Made by a program: the position numbers and the translations under genes. From CAWIUB01 sp963839175 (lineage in GTDB: Bacteria; Actinomycetota; Actinomycetes; Mycobacteriales; Jatrophihabitantaceae): 64,000 nt of DNA. The first letter of the stretch is position 1, and each line of letters opens with the position of its first letter. Below the pieces are notes generated by a model. That model had not been told where the DNA came from. It made no database searches and was given only the letters and a program-made list of their open reading frames with translations. Of the stretch, positions 1 through 8,777 are shown piece after piece. The stretch is taken from the NCBI GenBank assembly GCA_963839175.1, contig CAWIUB010000011.1:62001-126000 (forward strand), in the 5' to 3' direction.

Positions 1-2
1 TC

Positions 3-212
3 AACAAGGTCAACGACACGGTGACGACAATCAATGGCACCGGGTCCAATGCGCCGATCACCCCGGGCGTCGTCTTTGGCGGAGCGGCGATCATCGGCGT
101 CGTCAACATCATCCTGTTCATAGCCCTGTCGACCGTCGGGTCGGTGGTCTACAACCTGTGCGCCGATTTGGTCGGTGGCATCGAGGTCACCCTGTCCGAA
201 CGAGAGGCGTGA
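3..212 (+). CDS. DUF3566 membrane protein, C-terminal part (5' end outside window)
   Basis: The reading frame is open from the window edge and ends at TGA 210-212. It covers the last ~69 residues. The visible part has one hydrophobic segment (around GVVNIILFIALSTVGSVVYN) followed by the CADLVGGIEVTL ending that is typical of the DUF3566 family. DUF3566 proteins are small membrane proteins encoded just after gyrA in actinobacteria; their role is unknown. The tRNA-Ile immediately downstream supports this placement. The start and N-terminal half cannot be judged here. Confidence 0.85.
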   Translation, partial: NKVNDTVTTINGTGSNAPITPGVVFGGAAIIGVVNIILFIALSTVGSVVYNLCADLVGGIEVTLSEREA

Positions 213-214
213 CC

Positions 215-244
215 TTGGGCGCGTCTTCCCGCGACGGGTAGGCT
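215..244 (+). promoter_or_regulatory. possible promoter of tRNA-Ile
   Basis: TTGGGC at 215-220 and TAGGCT at 239-244 are separated by 18 bp. The second box ends 15 nt before the mature 5' end of tRNA-Ile. This is a weak -35 with a plausible actinobacterial -10. It is inferred from spacing only. Confidence 0.35.
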
Positions 245-259
245 TACTGTTCGTGTTTC

Positions 260-333
260 GGGCCTGTAGCTCAGACGGTTAGAGCGCATCCCTGATAAGG
301 ATGAGGCCGGAGGTTCAAGTCCTCCCAGGCCCA
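260..333 (+). tRNA. tRNA-Ile (GAT)
   Basis: A 74-nt cloverleaf. The acceptor stem GGGCCTG (260-266) pairs perfectly with CAGGCCC (326-332), followed by discriminator A333. The D-arm contains AGCTCAGA..GGTTAGAGC, the anticodon loop CTGATAA gives anticodon GAT (Ile), and the T-arm carries GGTTCAAGTCC. CCA is not encoded. It lies between the DUF3566 gene and tRNA-Ala, the usual actinobacterial order. Confidence 0.97.
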
Positions 334-371
334 CGTCGAAGGTTCCCCGTAGCAGAAGAAGGTGCTCGCAG

Positions 372-497
372 GTGAAGGTCTTGCTGCCCATCGCGGCGCT
401 CGCCGCTGGGGTGTTCGCGCTGGTGCGCCACCGCAAGAACGTCCAGGCTGACGCCGACCTCTGGCGCGAGGCGACCAGTGGAGTCAAGCAACCGTAA
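372..497 (+). CDS. DLW-39 family small protein
   Basis: A 41-residue protein between the two tRNA genes. It begins at GTG 372, preceded by AGAAGG (357-362) at about 9 nt. It has a short hydrophobic N-terminus (KVLLPIAALAAGVFALV), a basic RHRK turn, and then the ADADLWREAT motif. The DLW signature names this actinobacterial family, which is regularly found beside the gyrA-proximal tRNAs. The function is unknown; a single-pass or membrane-associated peptide is likely. It is easily missed because of its size and GTG start. Confidence 0.8.
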   Translation: MKVLLPIAALAAGVFALVRHRKNVQADADLWREATSGVKQP

Positions 498-513
498 ACT
501 TGCCGGCACGCCC

Positions 514-586
514 GGGGACGTAGCTCAACTGGTAGAGCACCGCCTTTGCAAGGCGGGGGTTGAGGGTTCGAGTCCCTTCGTCTCCA
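514..586 (+). tRNA. tRNA-Ala (TGC)
   Basis: A 73-nt cloverleaf. Acceptor GGGGACG (514-520) pairs with CGTCTCC (579-585) with G-U pairing, discriminator A586. The D-arm is AGCTCAACTGGTAGAGC, the anticodon loop TTTGCAA gives TGC (Ala), and the T-arm is AGGGTTCGAGTCCCT. No CCA is encoded. The Ile-Ala pair is the usual arrangement after gyrA in actinobacteria. The next 190 bases (587-778) show no convincing gene. Confidence 0.97.
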
Positions 587-778
587 CTCGGCGCTCGGAC
601 GGGTGCCCGCACCCGCGGTCCGGGTTTCGGGCGGCTACGAGCGTCCTCCGCGAGGCAACGACGCCCGGGTACGCGGGGCGAGACGCGGGGCATCGCTCTT
701 GAGTCCAGGCAAGCCGGTTCACGCCGGCCCAGCTGCAGTGTGAATCTCGGCCTGGATCTCCCCATCGAGACCCGGACG

Positions 779-1243
779 TCAGCCGCCCATGGCTGCGGCC
801 GCGCGCTTCGCCATCTCCTCGGGCGGGACATCCTCGATGTGGGTCGCGACAAACCACTTGTGTCCGAATGGGTCGACGAATTGCCCGGCCCGGTCACCGT
901 AGAACTGGTTCTCGACCTTGCGGTCCTCGGTCGCACCCGCCTTGATCGCCCGGTCGAACACGGTGTCGACGTCCTCGACATACACCATCACGGTGACCGG
1001 CGTGCCACCCAGGCTCTGCGGCGTCTGGCCCCCCATGTCCGGGAACGTGTCGGCCAGCATGAGCAACGAATCGCCGATCTCCAGCTCCGCGTGACCGATC
1101 TTGCCCTCCGGCCCCGGCATCCGCACTCGCTCCTTCGCTCCGAACACCGTCGTGTAGAAGTCGATCGCGGCGCTCGCGCCGTCGACCGACAGGTATGGGA
1201 TGACCTGTGGGTACTCATCGGGGATGGGCTTGACAGGCGACAT
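779..1243 (-). CDS. VOC (glyoxalase/PhnB-like) family protein
   Basis: 154 residues, about the usual length of a single-chain PhnB-like VOC protein. The N-terminal beta strand VIPYLSVDGASAAIDFY is characteristic, and the second half contains VYVEDVDTVFDRA and the closing FVDPFGHKWFVATH motif. The fold is a paired beta-alpha-beta-beta-beta metal site used by glyoxalase-like enzymes and resistance proteins; the substrate cannot be predicted. The start ATG 1243 is preceded on its strand by AAGGAGG, a strong ribosome site. It is divergent from the atuA operon. Confidence 0.85.
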   Translation of the reverse strand: MSPVKPIPDEYPQVIPYLSVDGASAAIDFYTTVFGAKERVRMPGPEGKIGHAELEIGDSLLMLADTFPDMGGQTPQSLGGTPVTVMVYVEDVDTVFDRAIKAGATEDRKVENQFYGDRAGQFVDPFGHKWFVATHIEDVPPEEMAKRAAAAMGG

Positions 1244-1350
1244 GGCTACCTCCTTCGCCGCACCCCCAAACTAGCCATCCGCAACTCCCCCTGGAAGAGG
1301 CAGCGGGGCATCCTTTGACAGTCGCCCGGGTTGCCTGTCGAATCGGGGAC

Positions 1351-3039
1351 GTGACGGCGCCGGTGTTGCGGATCGGGAACGCCTCCGGCTTCTACGGCGA
1401 CCGGTTCGCGGCGGTCGCCGAGATGCTCGACGGCGGCGAGCTGGACGTGCTGACCGGCGATTATCTCGCCGAGCTGACCATGCTCATCCTGGGCCGGGAC
1501 CGGCGCCGTGATCCGGCGCTCGGCTACGCGAAGACGTTCCTGCGGCAGATGGAACACAGCCTGGGCACGGCACTGGAGCGCGGCGTGCGGATCGTCACCA
1601 ACGCCGGCGGCCTCAATCCGGCAGGGCTCAGCGCTGCGCTGCGCGAGCTGGCCGAAACGCTGGGCCTCAGCCCCCGGATCGCGCACGTAGAAGGCGACGA
1701 CCTGTGGGAGCGGGCCGCCGAACTCGGCCTCGGTGAGCCGCTGACCGCCAATGCGTACCTGGGCGCGTGGGGCATCGCGGCGTGCCTGGACGCCGGGGCC
1801 GACATCGTCGTCACCGGACGGGTCACCGACGCGTCGCTGGTCGTGGGCCCTGCCGCGGCGCATTTCGGCTGGGCACCCACGGATTACGACGCGCTGGCCG
1901 GCGCGGTCGTCGCTGGCCACGTGCTGGAATGCGGCGCGCAGGCGACCGGCGGCAACTACCCGTTCTTCACCGAGCTTCCCGACGTGACGCGTCCAGGCTT
2001 CCCGATCGCCGAGATCCAGGCTGACGGCTCGAGTGTGATCACCAAGCACGACGGCACCGGCGGGGCGGTCACCGTCGAGACGGTCACCGCGCAGCTGCTG
2101 TACGAGATCGCCGGCGCCCGCTACCCCGGCCCGGATGTCACGACCCGGTTCGACACGATCCAGCTGAACGACGACGGACGCGACCGGGTTGCGATCACCG
2201 GCGTGCGGGGCGAGCCACCGCCGCCCACCCTCAAGGTAGGACGCAACCACATCGGCGGCTACCGCAACGAGGTCGAATTCGTGCTCACCGGCCTGGATAT
2301 CGAGGCCAAGGCCGCGCTGACCGAGCGGCAACTGCGCGCCGCGTTGGCCGGCAAGCCGCCGGCGCAGCTGGAGTTCGTCCTCGCCGGGACGCAACACGCG
2401 GACGCCGACAGCGAGGAGCGGGCCAGCACCCTGCTGCACGCCACGGCCCGCGACAGCGACCCGGATGTCGTGGGCCGGGCGTTCTCCGGCGCGGCCGTCG
2501 AGCTGGCGCTGGCTAGCTATCCCGGCTTCCACCTGCTCGCGCCGCCGGGTGATGCCCAGCCCTATGGCGTCTACTCCGCGGCGTATGTGAACGCCGCGCT
2601 CGTGCCGCACCGGGCCGTGCTGCCCGACGGCAGCGTTCACGACGTCCCACCGCCCGCCGGCACCCAGGAGCTTGCGGATGTGCCCGAAGCGGCGCTGCCA
2701 CCGGCGTTCGATGGGACGCTGGCCCGGCGCGCGCTGGGCCGGGCCGTCGGCGCGCGTAGCGGCGACAAGGGCGGCAGGGCCAACCTCGGGGTGTGGGTTC
2801 GCGATCCCGCGCACTGGCCCTGGCTGGTCCGCGCCCTCACCGTCGAGCGCCTCCAGCAGCTGCTGCCGGAAACCGCGCCGCTGTCGGTGACCCGACACCT
2901 GCTGCCCAATCTGCACGCGGTCAACTTCCTGATCGACGGGCTACTCGGCGCGGGCGTCGCCTACCAGGCCCGATTCGACCCGCAAGCGAAGGCACTCGGC
3001 GAATGGCTGCGGTCCCGCCACTTGGACGTGCCGGCGTGA
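1351..3039 (+). CDS. atuA: AtuA-like (DUF1446) acyclic terpene utilisation family protein
   Basis: 562 residues. The N-terminus VLRIGNASGFYGDRF, placed at once after GTG 1351, is the family's conserved start, which is why this start is preferred over TTG 1315. The central GRVTDASLVVGPA and the C-terminal GARSGDKGGRANLGVWV block are both AtuA family signatures. AtuA is required with a geranyl/citronellyl-CoA carboxylase in Pseudomonas terpene degradation, but its exact reaction is not settled. In actinobacteria it often accompanies methylcrotonyl-CoA carboxylase genes. It is the first gene of a four-gene operon and overlaps the next gene by 4 nt (GTGA). Confidence 0.85.
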   Translation: MTAPVLRIGNASGFYGDRFAAVAEMLDGGELDVLTGDYLAELTMLILGRDRRRDPALGYAKTFLRQMEHSLGTALERGVRIVTNAGGLNPAGLSAALRELAETLGLSPRIAHVEGDDLWERAAELGLGEPLTANAYLGAWGIAACLDAGADIVVTGRVTDASLVVGPAAAHFGWAPTDYDALAGAVVAGHVLECGAQATGGNYPFFTELPDVTRPGFPIAEIQADGSSVITKHDGTGGAVTVETVTAQLLYEIAGARYPGPDVTTRFDTIQLNDDGRDRVAITGVRGEPPPPTLKVGRNHIGGYRNEVEFVLTGLDIEAKAALTERQLRAALAGKPPAQLEFVLAGTQHADADSEERASTLLHATARDSDPDVVGRAFSGAAVELALASYPGFHLLAPPGDAQPYGVYSAAYVNAALVPHRAVLPDGSVHDVPPPAGTQELADVPEAALPPAFDGTLARRALGRAVGARSGDKGGRANLGVWVRDPAHWPWLVRALTVERLQQLLPETAPLSVTRHLLPNLHAVNFLIDGLLGAGVAYQARFDPQAKALGEWLRSRHLDVPA

Positions 3040-4589
3040 CGATCCTGCATTCCGCCCTCGACGTGACCTCGGCCGAGTACCGCGCCAACCGTGCGGCGCT
3101 CCTCGGGCAGGTCGCCGAGTTGCGGGCCGAGCACGCCAAGGCACTGGCTGGCGGCGGGTCCAGGTACGTAGAGCGGCACCAGGCGCGGGGCAAGCTGTTG
3201 GTCAGGGAACGGATCGAGCTGCTGCTGGACGAAGACTCGCCGTTCTTGGAGCTGTCCACCCTGGCCGGCTTGGGCAGCGAGTTCGCCGTCGGCGGCAGCG
3301 TCGTCAGCGGTATCGGGCGGGTAAGCGGCGTCGAGAGCGTGATCATCGGCAGCGACCCGACGGTCCGCGGCGGGGCCGTGAACCCGTACGGGCTGAAGAA
3401 GAGCCTGCGGGCGCTGGAGATCGCCGAGCGCAATCGGCTGCCGGTGGTCAACCTGGTCGAGTCGGCGGGCGCGGACCTGCCCACCCAGAGCCAGATCTTC
3501 ATCCCAGGCGGTGAGATCTTCCGCAACCTCACCCGGCTGTCGGCACGGGGGCTTCCCACCGTGGCAATCGTGTTCGGTAACTCGACCGCGGGCGGCGCGT
3601 ACCTGCCGGGCATGTCCGACCACGTGGTGATGATCAAGGAACGGTCGGCGGTGTTCCTGGCCGGCCCGCCACTGGTGAGGATGGCCACCGGAGAGGACGC
3701 GGACGAGGAGTCGCTCGGCGGGGCCGAGATGCACGCGCGCACCTCCGGGTTGGCCGATTACTTCGCCCTGGACGAGCCCGATGCCCTGCGCATCGGCCGA
3801 CGGATCATGGCCCGGCTGAACTGGCACAAGGCCGGTCCATCGCCCGGCCAGACCGTCGAGCCGCGGTTCGACCAGGACGAGCTGGCGGGCATCGTCCCGA
3901 CCGATCTGCGCGTCCCGTTCGAGCCGCGGGAGGTGATCGCTCGCGTCGTCGACGACTCCGACTTCGACGAGTTCAAGCCGCTGTACGGGACGAGCCTGGT
4001 CACCGGCTGGGCGCAGCTGCACGGCTACCCGATCGGCCTCCTGGCCAACGCACGCGGCATCCTGTTCAGCGAGGAGTCGCAGAAGGCGGCCCAGTTCATC
4101 CAGCTCGCCAACAGATGCGACACCCCGCTGCTGTTCCTGCACAACACCACCGGGTACATGGTCGGGCGCGAGTACGAGCAGCGCGGCATCATCCGGCACG
4201 GCGCGCAGATGATCAACGCGGTGTCCAACTCGGCCGTCCCGCATTTGTCGGTGATCATGGGCGCGTCTTACGGTGCCGGCGCGTACGGCATGTCCGGGCG
4301 GGCGTACGACCCGCGGTTCCTGTTCAGCTGGCCCACCGCGCGGTCGGCCGTGATGGGCGCCGCGCAGCTGGCCGGCGTCATGGCGATGGTCGGCAGTGGC
4401 GACGACGCGACCAGGGCTGCCATCGAGGCGCAGATCGAACGCGAGTCGCTGCCGTTCTTCCTGTCCGGCCTGCTGTACGACGACGGCGTGATCGACCCGC
4501 GGGACACCCGGTCGGTGCTGGGCATCTGCCTGTCGGCCATCCACAACGCGCCGGTGCGCGGCACCGCAGCCTACGGGGTGTTCCGGTGA
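3036..4589 (+). CDS. acyl-CoA carboxylase beta (carboxyltransferase) subunit, methylcrotonyl/geranyl-CoA type
   Basis: 517 residues, normal for the beta subunit of 3-methylcrotonyl- or geranyl-CoA carboxylase. It transfers carboxyl from carboxybiotin to the gamma carbon of a branched enoyl-CoA. Visible family blocks are RHQARGKLLVRERIELLLD near the start, GRVSGVESVIIGSDPTVRGG, the oxyanion-hole segments NSTAGGAYLPGMSD and GASYGAGAYGMSGRAYDPR, and HNTTGYMVG. Start GTG 3036 overlaps the atuA stop, and the stop overlaps the next start (GTGA), so the three genes are translationally coupled. Whether the substrate is methylcrotonyl- or geranyl-CoA cannot be read from the sequence. Confidence 0.9.
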   Translation: MTILHSALDVTSAEYRANRAALLGQVAELRAEHAKALAGGGSRYVERHQARGKLLVRERIELLLDEDSPFLELSTLAGLGSEFAVGGSVVSGIGRVSGVESVIIGSDPTVRGGAVNPYGLKKSLRALEIAERNRLPVVNLVESAGADLPTQSQIFIPGGEIFRNLTRLSARGLPTVAIVFGNSTAGGAYLPGMSDHVVMIKERSAVFLAGPPLVRMATGEDADEESLGGAEMHARTSGLADYFALDEPDALRIGRRIMARLNWHKAGPSPGQTVEPRFDQDELAGIVPTDLRVPFEPREVIARVVDDSDFDEFKPLYGTSLVTGWAQLHGYPIGLLANARGILFSEESQKAAQFIQLANRCDTPLLFLHNTTGYMVGREYEQRGIIRHGAQMINAVSNSAVPHLSVIMGASYGAGAYGMSGRAYDPRFLFSWPTARSAVMGAAQLAGVMAMVGSGDDATRAAIEAQIERESLPFFLSGLLYDDGVIDPRDTRSVLGICLSAIHNAPVRGTAAYGVFR

Positions 4590-6592
4590 ATCGGCTGCTC
4601 ATCGCCAACCGCGGCGAGATCGCCCGGCGCATCGTCCGCACCTGCCGAACGCTGGGGATCTCGACGGTCGTCGTCTTCTCCGACGCCGACGCCGACGCCC
4701 CGTTCGTGGCCGACGCGGAACTGGCCGTACGGCTGCCCGGACGGGCCGCTCGCGACACCTACCTGCACGCGGATCTGCTGATGGCCGCGGCTGGGGCCAC
4801 TCAGGCGGACGCGGTGCACCCCGGTTACGGCTTTCTCTCGGAGGACGCCACGTTCGCGCAGGCCGTCGTCGATGCCGGGCTGATCTGGGTCGGGCCGGCC
4901 CCGAAGGTCATCGCTGCGATGGGGTCGAAGCTGGCCGCGAAGGCGACGATGGCCGCGGCCGGGGTGCCGGTGCTGCCTACACTGCTCCCGGCGGAGGTTC
5001 GTGACTTTCCGGTGCTGGTGAAGGCCTTGGCCGGCGGCGGCGGCCGCGGCATGCGGGTGGTGAACGGCGGGTCGGAGCTGGCCGAAGCCGTCGCGTCCGC
5101 GCAACGGGATGCCGAGTCGGCGTTCGGGGATGCGACGGTGTTCTGCGAGCCGCTGCTGATCGGTGCCCGGCACGTCGAGGTGCAGGTCCTGGCCGATACG
5201 CACGGCACCGTCTGGACGTTCGGCGAGCGGGACTGCTCGACCCAGCGCCGGCATCAGAAGATCATCGAGGAGACCCCATCGCCCGCGGTCGATGCCGAGC
5301 TGCGAGTGGCCCTCACCGCAGTCGCGGCTGATGCCGCCCGCGCGATCGGGTACCTGGGCGCCGGCACCGTCGAGTTCCTGCTGGGCGCCGATGGGCGGTT
5401 CTATTTCCTCGAGACGAACACCCGGCTACAGGTCGAGCATCCGATCACCGAGGGCGCGTACGGCATCGACCTGGTGGCGCTGCAGCTGGCCATCGCGGAC
5501 GGCGACGCGCTGCCGCAGCGGCCGCCCGAGCCGAGCGGGCACGCGATCGAGGCCCGGCTCTACGCCGAGGATCCGGCGCGGGGCGGGCAGCCGCAAAGCG
5601 GCAGGTTCACGCGGTTCGCCGTCCCGCACGACGTGGAGTTCGCCGCAGGCGCGGGCGCGTCCGGTGTCCGCCTGGACACCGGCGTCGAGGACGGGTCCGT
5701 CGTTGGGGTCGACTACGACGCGCTGCTGGCCAAGGTGATCGCCTGGGCGCCCACCCGTCCCGCCGCCATCCGCCGGCTGGCGACCGTGCTGCGGGCGGCC
5801 CGGCTGCACGGGCCGATCACCAACCGCGAGCTGCTGATCCAGGTGCTCGAACACCCAGACTTCGCGGCTGGGCGTACCGACACGAGCTTCCTTGACCGGC
5901 ACGACCTCACGGCACCGCTCGCCGATGACACGACGGTGCGGCTGTCGGCCGTTGCGGCAGCCCTGGCCCGGGCGGCGGATCTGCACCGGCGCAGCGGAAT
6001 CCTGCCGGGCATCGCTCCCGGCTGGCGCAACGTTCCGGCCGTGCCGCGGCGGACCGGGTTCGCCGAGGCCGACGTGGCCTACCAGGTCGCCGGGAACCTG
6101 ATCAGCAGCCACAAGGGCGGCCAGATCAGCCGAGAGGTGGCCGGCCTGGTCAGCGGCGAGATCGGTCCGCACCGCGTGGTGTTGGTCCGCGATAGCCTGC
6201 GTCTGGTCTTCGACATCGGCCACAGCGAGGGCCACGTGCACGTCGATTCGCCACTCGGCCCGGTGCGGCTCACCCCGCTCGATCGGCTGCCCGAGCCCGC
6301 GCAGCTGTATCGGCCGGGCTGCCTGCTGGCCCCGATGCCCGGGACGATCACCCGCCTGGAGGTGGCGGCCGGAGACGCGGTGCACGCCGGCCAGCCACTG
6401 ATGTGGCTGGAGGCCATGAAGATGGAGCACCGCGTCGACGCCCCTGCAACCGGCGTGGTCAGCCAGCTGCTGGCGGTGCCGGGCGCCCGGGTGCGGGCGG
6501 GCGACGTGCTGGCCGTCCTCACCCCACGTCAGGGGGATTTGGCTCACCCCCAGGATCAAATACTCCCGAAGTCGGGAGACGACGGTGCCTGA
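4586..6592 (+). CDS. acyl-CoA carboxylase alpha subunit (biotin carboxylase + BCCP)
   Basis: 668 residues. The biotin carboxylase domain starts at NRLLIANRGEIARRI. It carries HPGYGFLSED, the ATP-grasp glycine loop AGGGGRGMR (around residue 150), ERDCSTQRRHQKIIEE and the catalytic FLETNTRLQVEHPITE block. The C-terminus is a biotinyl domain with EAMKMEH, the biotinylated Lys near residue 613. It carboxylates biotin with ATP and bicarbonate for the preceding beta subunit. The last ~25 residues are atypical and overlap two DNA hairpins, and the end overlaps the next gene by 8 nt. Confidence 0.93.
   Translation: MNRLLIANRGEIARRIVRTCRTLGISTVVVFSDADADAPFVADAELAVRLPGRAARDTYLHADLLMAAAGATQADAVHPGYGFLSEDATFAQAVVDAGLIWVGPAPKVIAAMGSKLAAKATMAAAGVPVLPTLLPAEVRDFPVLVKALAGGGGRGMRVVNGGSELAEAVASAQRDAESAFGDATVFCEPLLIGARHVEVQVLADTHGTVWTFGERDCSTQRRHQKIIEETPSPAVDAELRVALTAVAADAARAIGYLGAGTVEFLLGADGRFYFLETNTRLQVEHPITEGAYGIDLVALQLAIADGDALPQRPPEPSGHAIEARLYAEDPARGGQPQSGRFTRFAVPHDVEFAAGAGASGVRLDTGVEDGSVVGVDYDALLAKVIAWAPTRPAAIRRLATVLRAARLHGPITNRELLIQVLEHPDFAAGRTDTSFLDRHDLTAPLADDTTVRLSAVAAALARAADLHRRSGILPGIAPGWRNVPAVPRRTGFAEADVAYQVAGNLISSHKGGQISREVAGLVSGEIGPHRVVLVRDSLRLVFDIGHSEGHVHVDSPLGPVRLTPLDRLPEPAQLYRPGCLLAPMPGTITRLEVAAGDAVHAGQPLMWLEAMKMEHRVDAPATGVVSQLLAVPGARVRAGDVLAVLTPRQGDLAHPQDQILPKSGDDGA
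6533..6578. repeat. double hairpin inside 3' end of carboxylase alpha gene
   Basis: GGGGG(10 nt)CCCCC at about 6533-6552 is followed by CTCCCGA-AG-TCGGGAG at 6563-6578, a perfect 7-bp stem. The stretch GGATCAAATACTCCCGA (6553-6569) is also found, in reverse complement, at 54598-54614. The element adds unusual residues to the carboxylase C-terminus and covers the start region of the next gene, so it may affect translation or transcript stability. The function is inferred. Confidence 0.6.
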
Positions 6593-7346
6593 CGAGCTGG
6601 CCCACCTGCAGGTCGCCAACGCGGTCGCCACGATCACGCTCGACTCCCCGGCCAATCGCAACGCGCTCTCGGCGGCCCTAGTGGACCAGCTCCTCGAGCA
6701 CCTCGAGGCTGCCCGCGACGATGGGACGATCCGCGCGGTCGTGCTGACCCACACCGGGTCGACATTCTGCGCCGGGGCCGACCTGGCCGAGATGACCAGC
6801 GGCGCCTCGACACAGGACAACACCGCCCGGATGCTCGAGCTGCTGCGGGCGATCGTCGAACTGCCCAAGCCTGTTATCGCCCGGCTCACCGGCCACGCTC
6901 GGGCCGGTGGGGTCGGCATCGTCGGCGCCTGCGACATTGCATTGGCCGTCCCGACCGCCACGTTCGCGTTCTCCGAGACGCGCCTCGGCCTCGCACCCGC
7001 GGTCATATCGCTTACCACGCTCACTCGCCTGGACGAACGGTCGGCGGCCCGGTACTGCCTGACCGGGGACGTTTTCGGCTCGGCCGAGGCCGCCCGGATC
7101 GGCCTGCTCACCCGGGCGGTCGACGACGTGGGCGCGGCCCTGACGGAGATCCTCAACTCTTTGCGCGCGTGCTCCCCGCAAGGCCTCGCGCAGACGAAGA
7201 CGCTGCTCGCGGCCCCGCTCCGAACGGCAATCGCCGAGCGTGGAGCCGAGATGGCGCAGCTGTCCGGCCGGCTGTTCGCGTCCGAGGAGGCGGCAGAGGG
7301 CATGACGGCATTCCTGCAGCGGCGCCCGCCCCGCTGGGCACCTTAA
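6585..7346 (+). CDS. enoyl-CoA hydratase/isomerase family protein
   Basis: 253 residues with the crotonase fold: PANRNALSAALVDQL at the N-terminus, the oxyanion-hole strand GSTFCAGADLAEM (around residues 60-72), and TGHARAGGVGIVGACDIALA with FSETRLGLAPAVIS in the core. Start GTG 6585 lies inside the 3' end of the carboxylase alpha gene. In this operon it is expected to hydrate the methylglutaconyl-CoA (or isohexenylglutaconyl-CoA) made by the carboxylase, as LiuC or AtuE do. The HMG-CoA lyase of such pathways is not next door. Confidence 0.88.
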   Translation: MPDELAHLQVANAVATITLDSPANRNALSAALVDQLLEHLEAARDDGTIRAVVLTHTGSTFCAGADLAEMTSGASTQDNTARMLELLRAIVELPKPVIARLTGHARAGGVGIVGACDIALAVPTATFAFSETRLGLAPAVISLTTLTRLDERSAARYCLTGDVFGSAEAARIGLLTRAVDDVGAALTEILNSLRACSPQGLAQTKTLLAAPLRTAIAERGAEMAQLSGRLFASEEAAEGMTAFLQRRPPRWAP

Positions 7347-7462
7347 GGGCTGGCCGGAACCTGCCGGTCGGAACTCACACCGGGCTGGCGCAGGCCGACT
7401 GGCCGACGAGCGACCCGTACTCACCTCGGTCTGCGTCAGGCGACAAGTAGCCTGATCCGGTC

Positions 7463-8089
7463 ATGAAGCGTGTCGTCGCCGGGGCGGTCGCCCTGCTGCT
7501 GGCCGGCTGCTCGCGCGGCACTCGGCCGCCGGTCAGGCCGCCGGTCATAACGACAACGGTGGTGACGACCGTGGTCTCGTCACCCGCCAAGCCGACGCCC
7601 ACCCCGACGTTCCATCCGGCTCCGGCCAGCTACGTTCCGGTGCTGCCAGGCGACGGTTCGCTGCCCGCCGGACAGGTCGCCGGAGACTGCCCGTACCTCG
7701 ATCGGCTGACCGCTATGGATCTCGAGGGCAACCGCATCGGCCAGACCGCGATCAGTGCGGCCAAGCCGACCGCGTGCACGTTCTACTACGCGTATGCGCC
7801 GGTGCGTGCGACGCTGCAGATCACTCCGATGAGGTTTGCCACCGACACTGACGCCTACAACGCCATGATTCTGACTGGAGAAGCCGGGCGTGACGTCGAC
7901 AGTCGTCGCGGCATCGTGCCCGGCGTCGACGCCGTGCTGTACCGGACCAAGTTCTACCAGCCCGACGGCGGCCGCAACTGGGCCTGCTCCTTCGCCAAGG
8001 GCACGACCATGGTCACCGTGCGGACCGATCGCACCGACACGTCCTACAACGCGCTGCAGATCGCCAAGGCAATCGCGGGGAAGTTCTGA
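7463..8089 (+). CDS. lipoprotein with DUF2020-like domain
   Basis: 208 residues. A lipoprotein signal peptide ends in LLAGC with Cys16 as the predicted lipidated residue. A Pro/Thr/Val-rich linker (to about residue 55) precedes a domain beginning GDCPYLDRLTAMDLEGNRIG. That start and the later CTFYYAY and WACSFAKG segments resemble DUF2020, a secreted actinobacterial domain of unknown function. Four Cys after the lipobox could form disulfides. TAGCCT at 7448-7453 lies 9 nt before the ATG. It is convergent with the next gene and probably monocistronic. Confidence 0.75.
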   Translation: MKRVVAGAVALLLAGCSRGTRPPVRPPVITTTVVTTVVSSPAKPTPTPTFHPAPASYVPVLPGDGSLPAGQVAGDCPYLDRLTAMDLEGNRIGQTAISAAKPTACTFYYAYAPVRATLQITPMRFATDTDAYNAMILTGEAGRDVDSRRGIVPGVDAVLYRTKFYQPDGGRNWACSFAKGTTMVTVRTDRTDTSYNALQIAKAIAGKF

Positions 8090-8096
8090 CCGGCCG

Positions 8097-8621
8097 TCAT
8101 CCGTCGGCAGTCGGCTGGCTGCCTTCGGACTGAGGGCTCGCTGCCCGCTTCGTCGCCTTGGTGGCGCGAGTCGACTTGGTCGACGTGCGCGGGGTCGTGG
8201 TCTTGCTGACCGCCTTGGGCGGCGCGACGGCGGGACGGTGGTCGCCCCGGGCCGTTTCCGACGGGGCGTCCGGCTCGTCGTTGACCGGTTCGGACGAGGC
8301 CGGTGGCTGTGGCGGCTCGGCCATGGCCGACGGGTAGGTCTCCAGCGGCTTCTTCCAACGCGATCGGACCACGACGACGGCAGTGCCTGCCACCCCGGCG
8401 ACCCCGACGAGACCGAACACGCGGTGTCGGCGGCGGTTCGTCTTCGCGGCGCGGGCCGCCTGCTTCCGCGCTCGCCGATCATGCTTGGTCACCGAGCCGA
8501 TCACGGACGACACGGTACCGCCGATCGACTCGCCGATCACGCCCGCCGACTCTGCCACGGCGCTGCCCGCGGAGTGCAGCGCGTCGACGACTTCGGCACG
8601 GTCTACCTTGGAACTGGCCAC
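8097..8621 (-). CDS. hypothetical membrane protein with basic Thr/Ala-rich tail
   Basis: 174 residues, not recognised as a named family. The N-terminus (to about residue 50) looks amphipathic and Ser/Gly/Val-rich. It is followed by a strongly basic stretch RRARKQAARAAKTNRRRHR and one predicted membrane segment VFGLVGVAGVAGTAVVVV. The C-terminal half is low-complexity, rich in Pro, Thr, Lys and Ser, with DNA-binding-like KSTRATKATKRAA. The start GTG 8621 has GAGGGG upstream. It is divergent from the cyclophilin gene. Confidence 0.6.
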   Translation of the reverse strand: MASSKVDRAEVVDALHSAGSAVAESAGVIGESIGGTVSSVIGSVTKHDRRARKQAARAAKTNRRRHRVFGLVGVAGVAGTAVVVVRSRWKKPLETYPSAMAEPPQPPASSEPVNDEPDAPSETARGDHRPAVAPPKAVSKTTTPRTSTKSTRATKATKRAASPQSEGSQPTADG

Positions 8622-8777
8622 GACTCACCCCTCTGGGTTGGGTGTGCATCAGAGGGTCACGATAGTGTCTCGAGCCTCCTGTGCAGTCTGCCAACGGTTT
8701 GCTGGCGAGGTAACGCTTCATCGCACCGCGTGGCAGGATCGAAGGCTCGCTGTAGCCCGTCCACGAGGAGATGTTCG

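Noticed and set aside
1246..2916. Long minus-strand open frame of about 550 codons opposite atuA
   Set aside because: Arg/Gly/Val-rich composition without domains; it is the antisense shadow of a well-supported AtuA gene in GC-rich DNA.
2961..4544. Long minus-strand open frame opposite the carboxylase beta gene
   Set aside because: No family features; exact mirror of a conserved carboxyltransferase gene.
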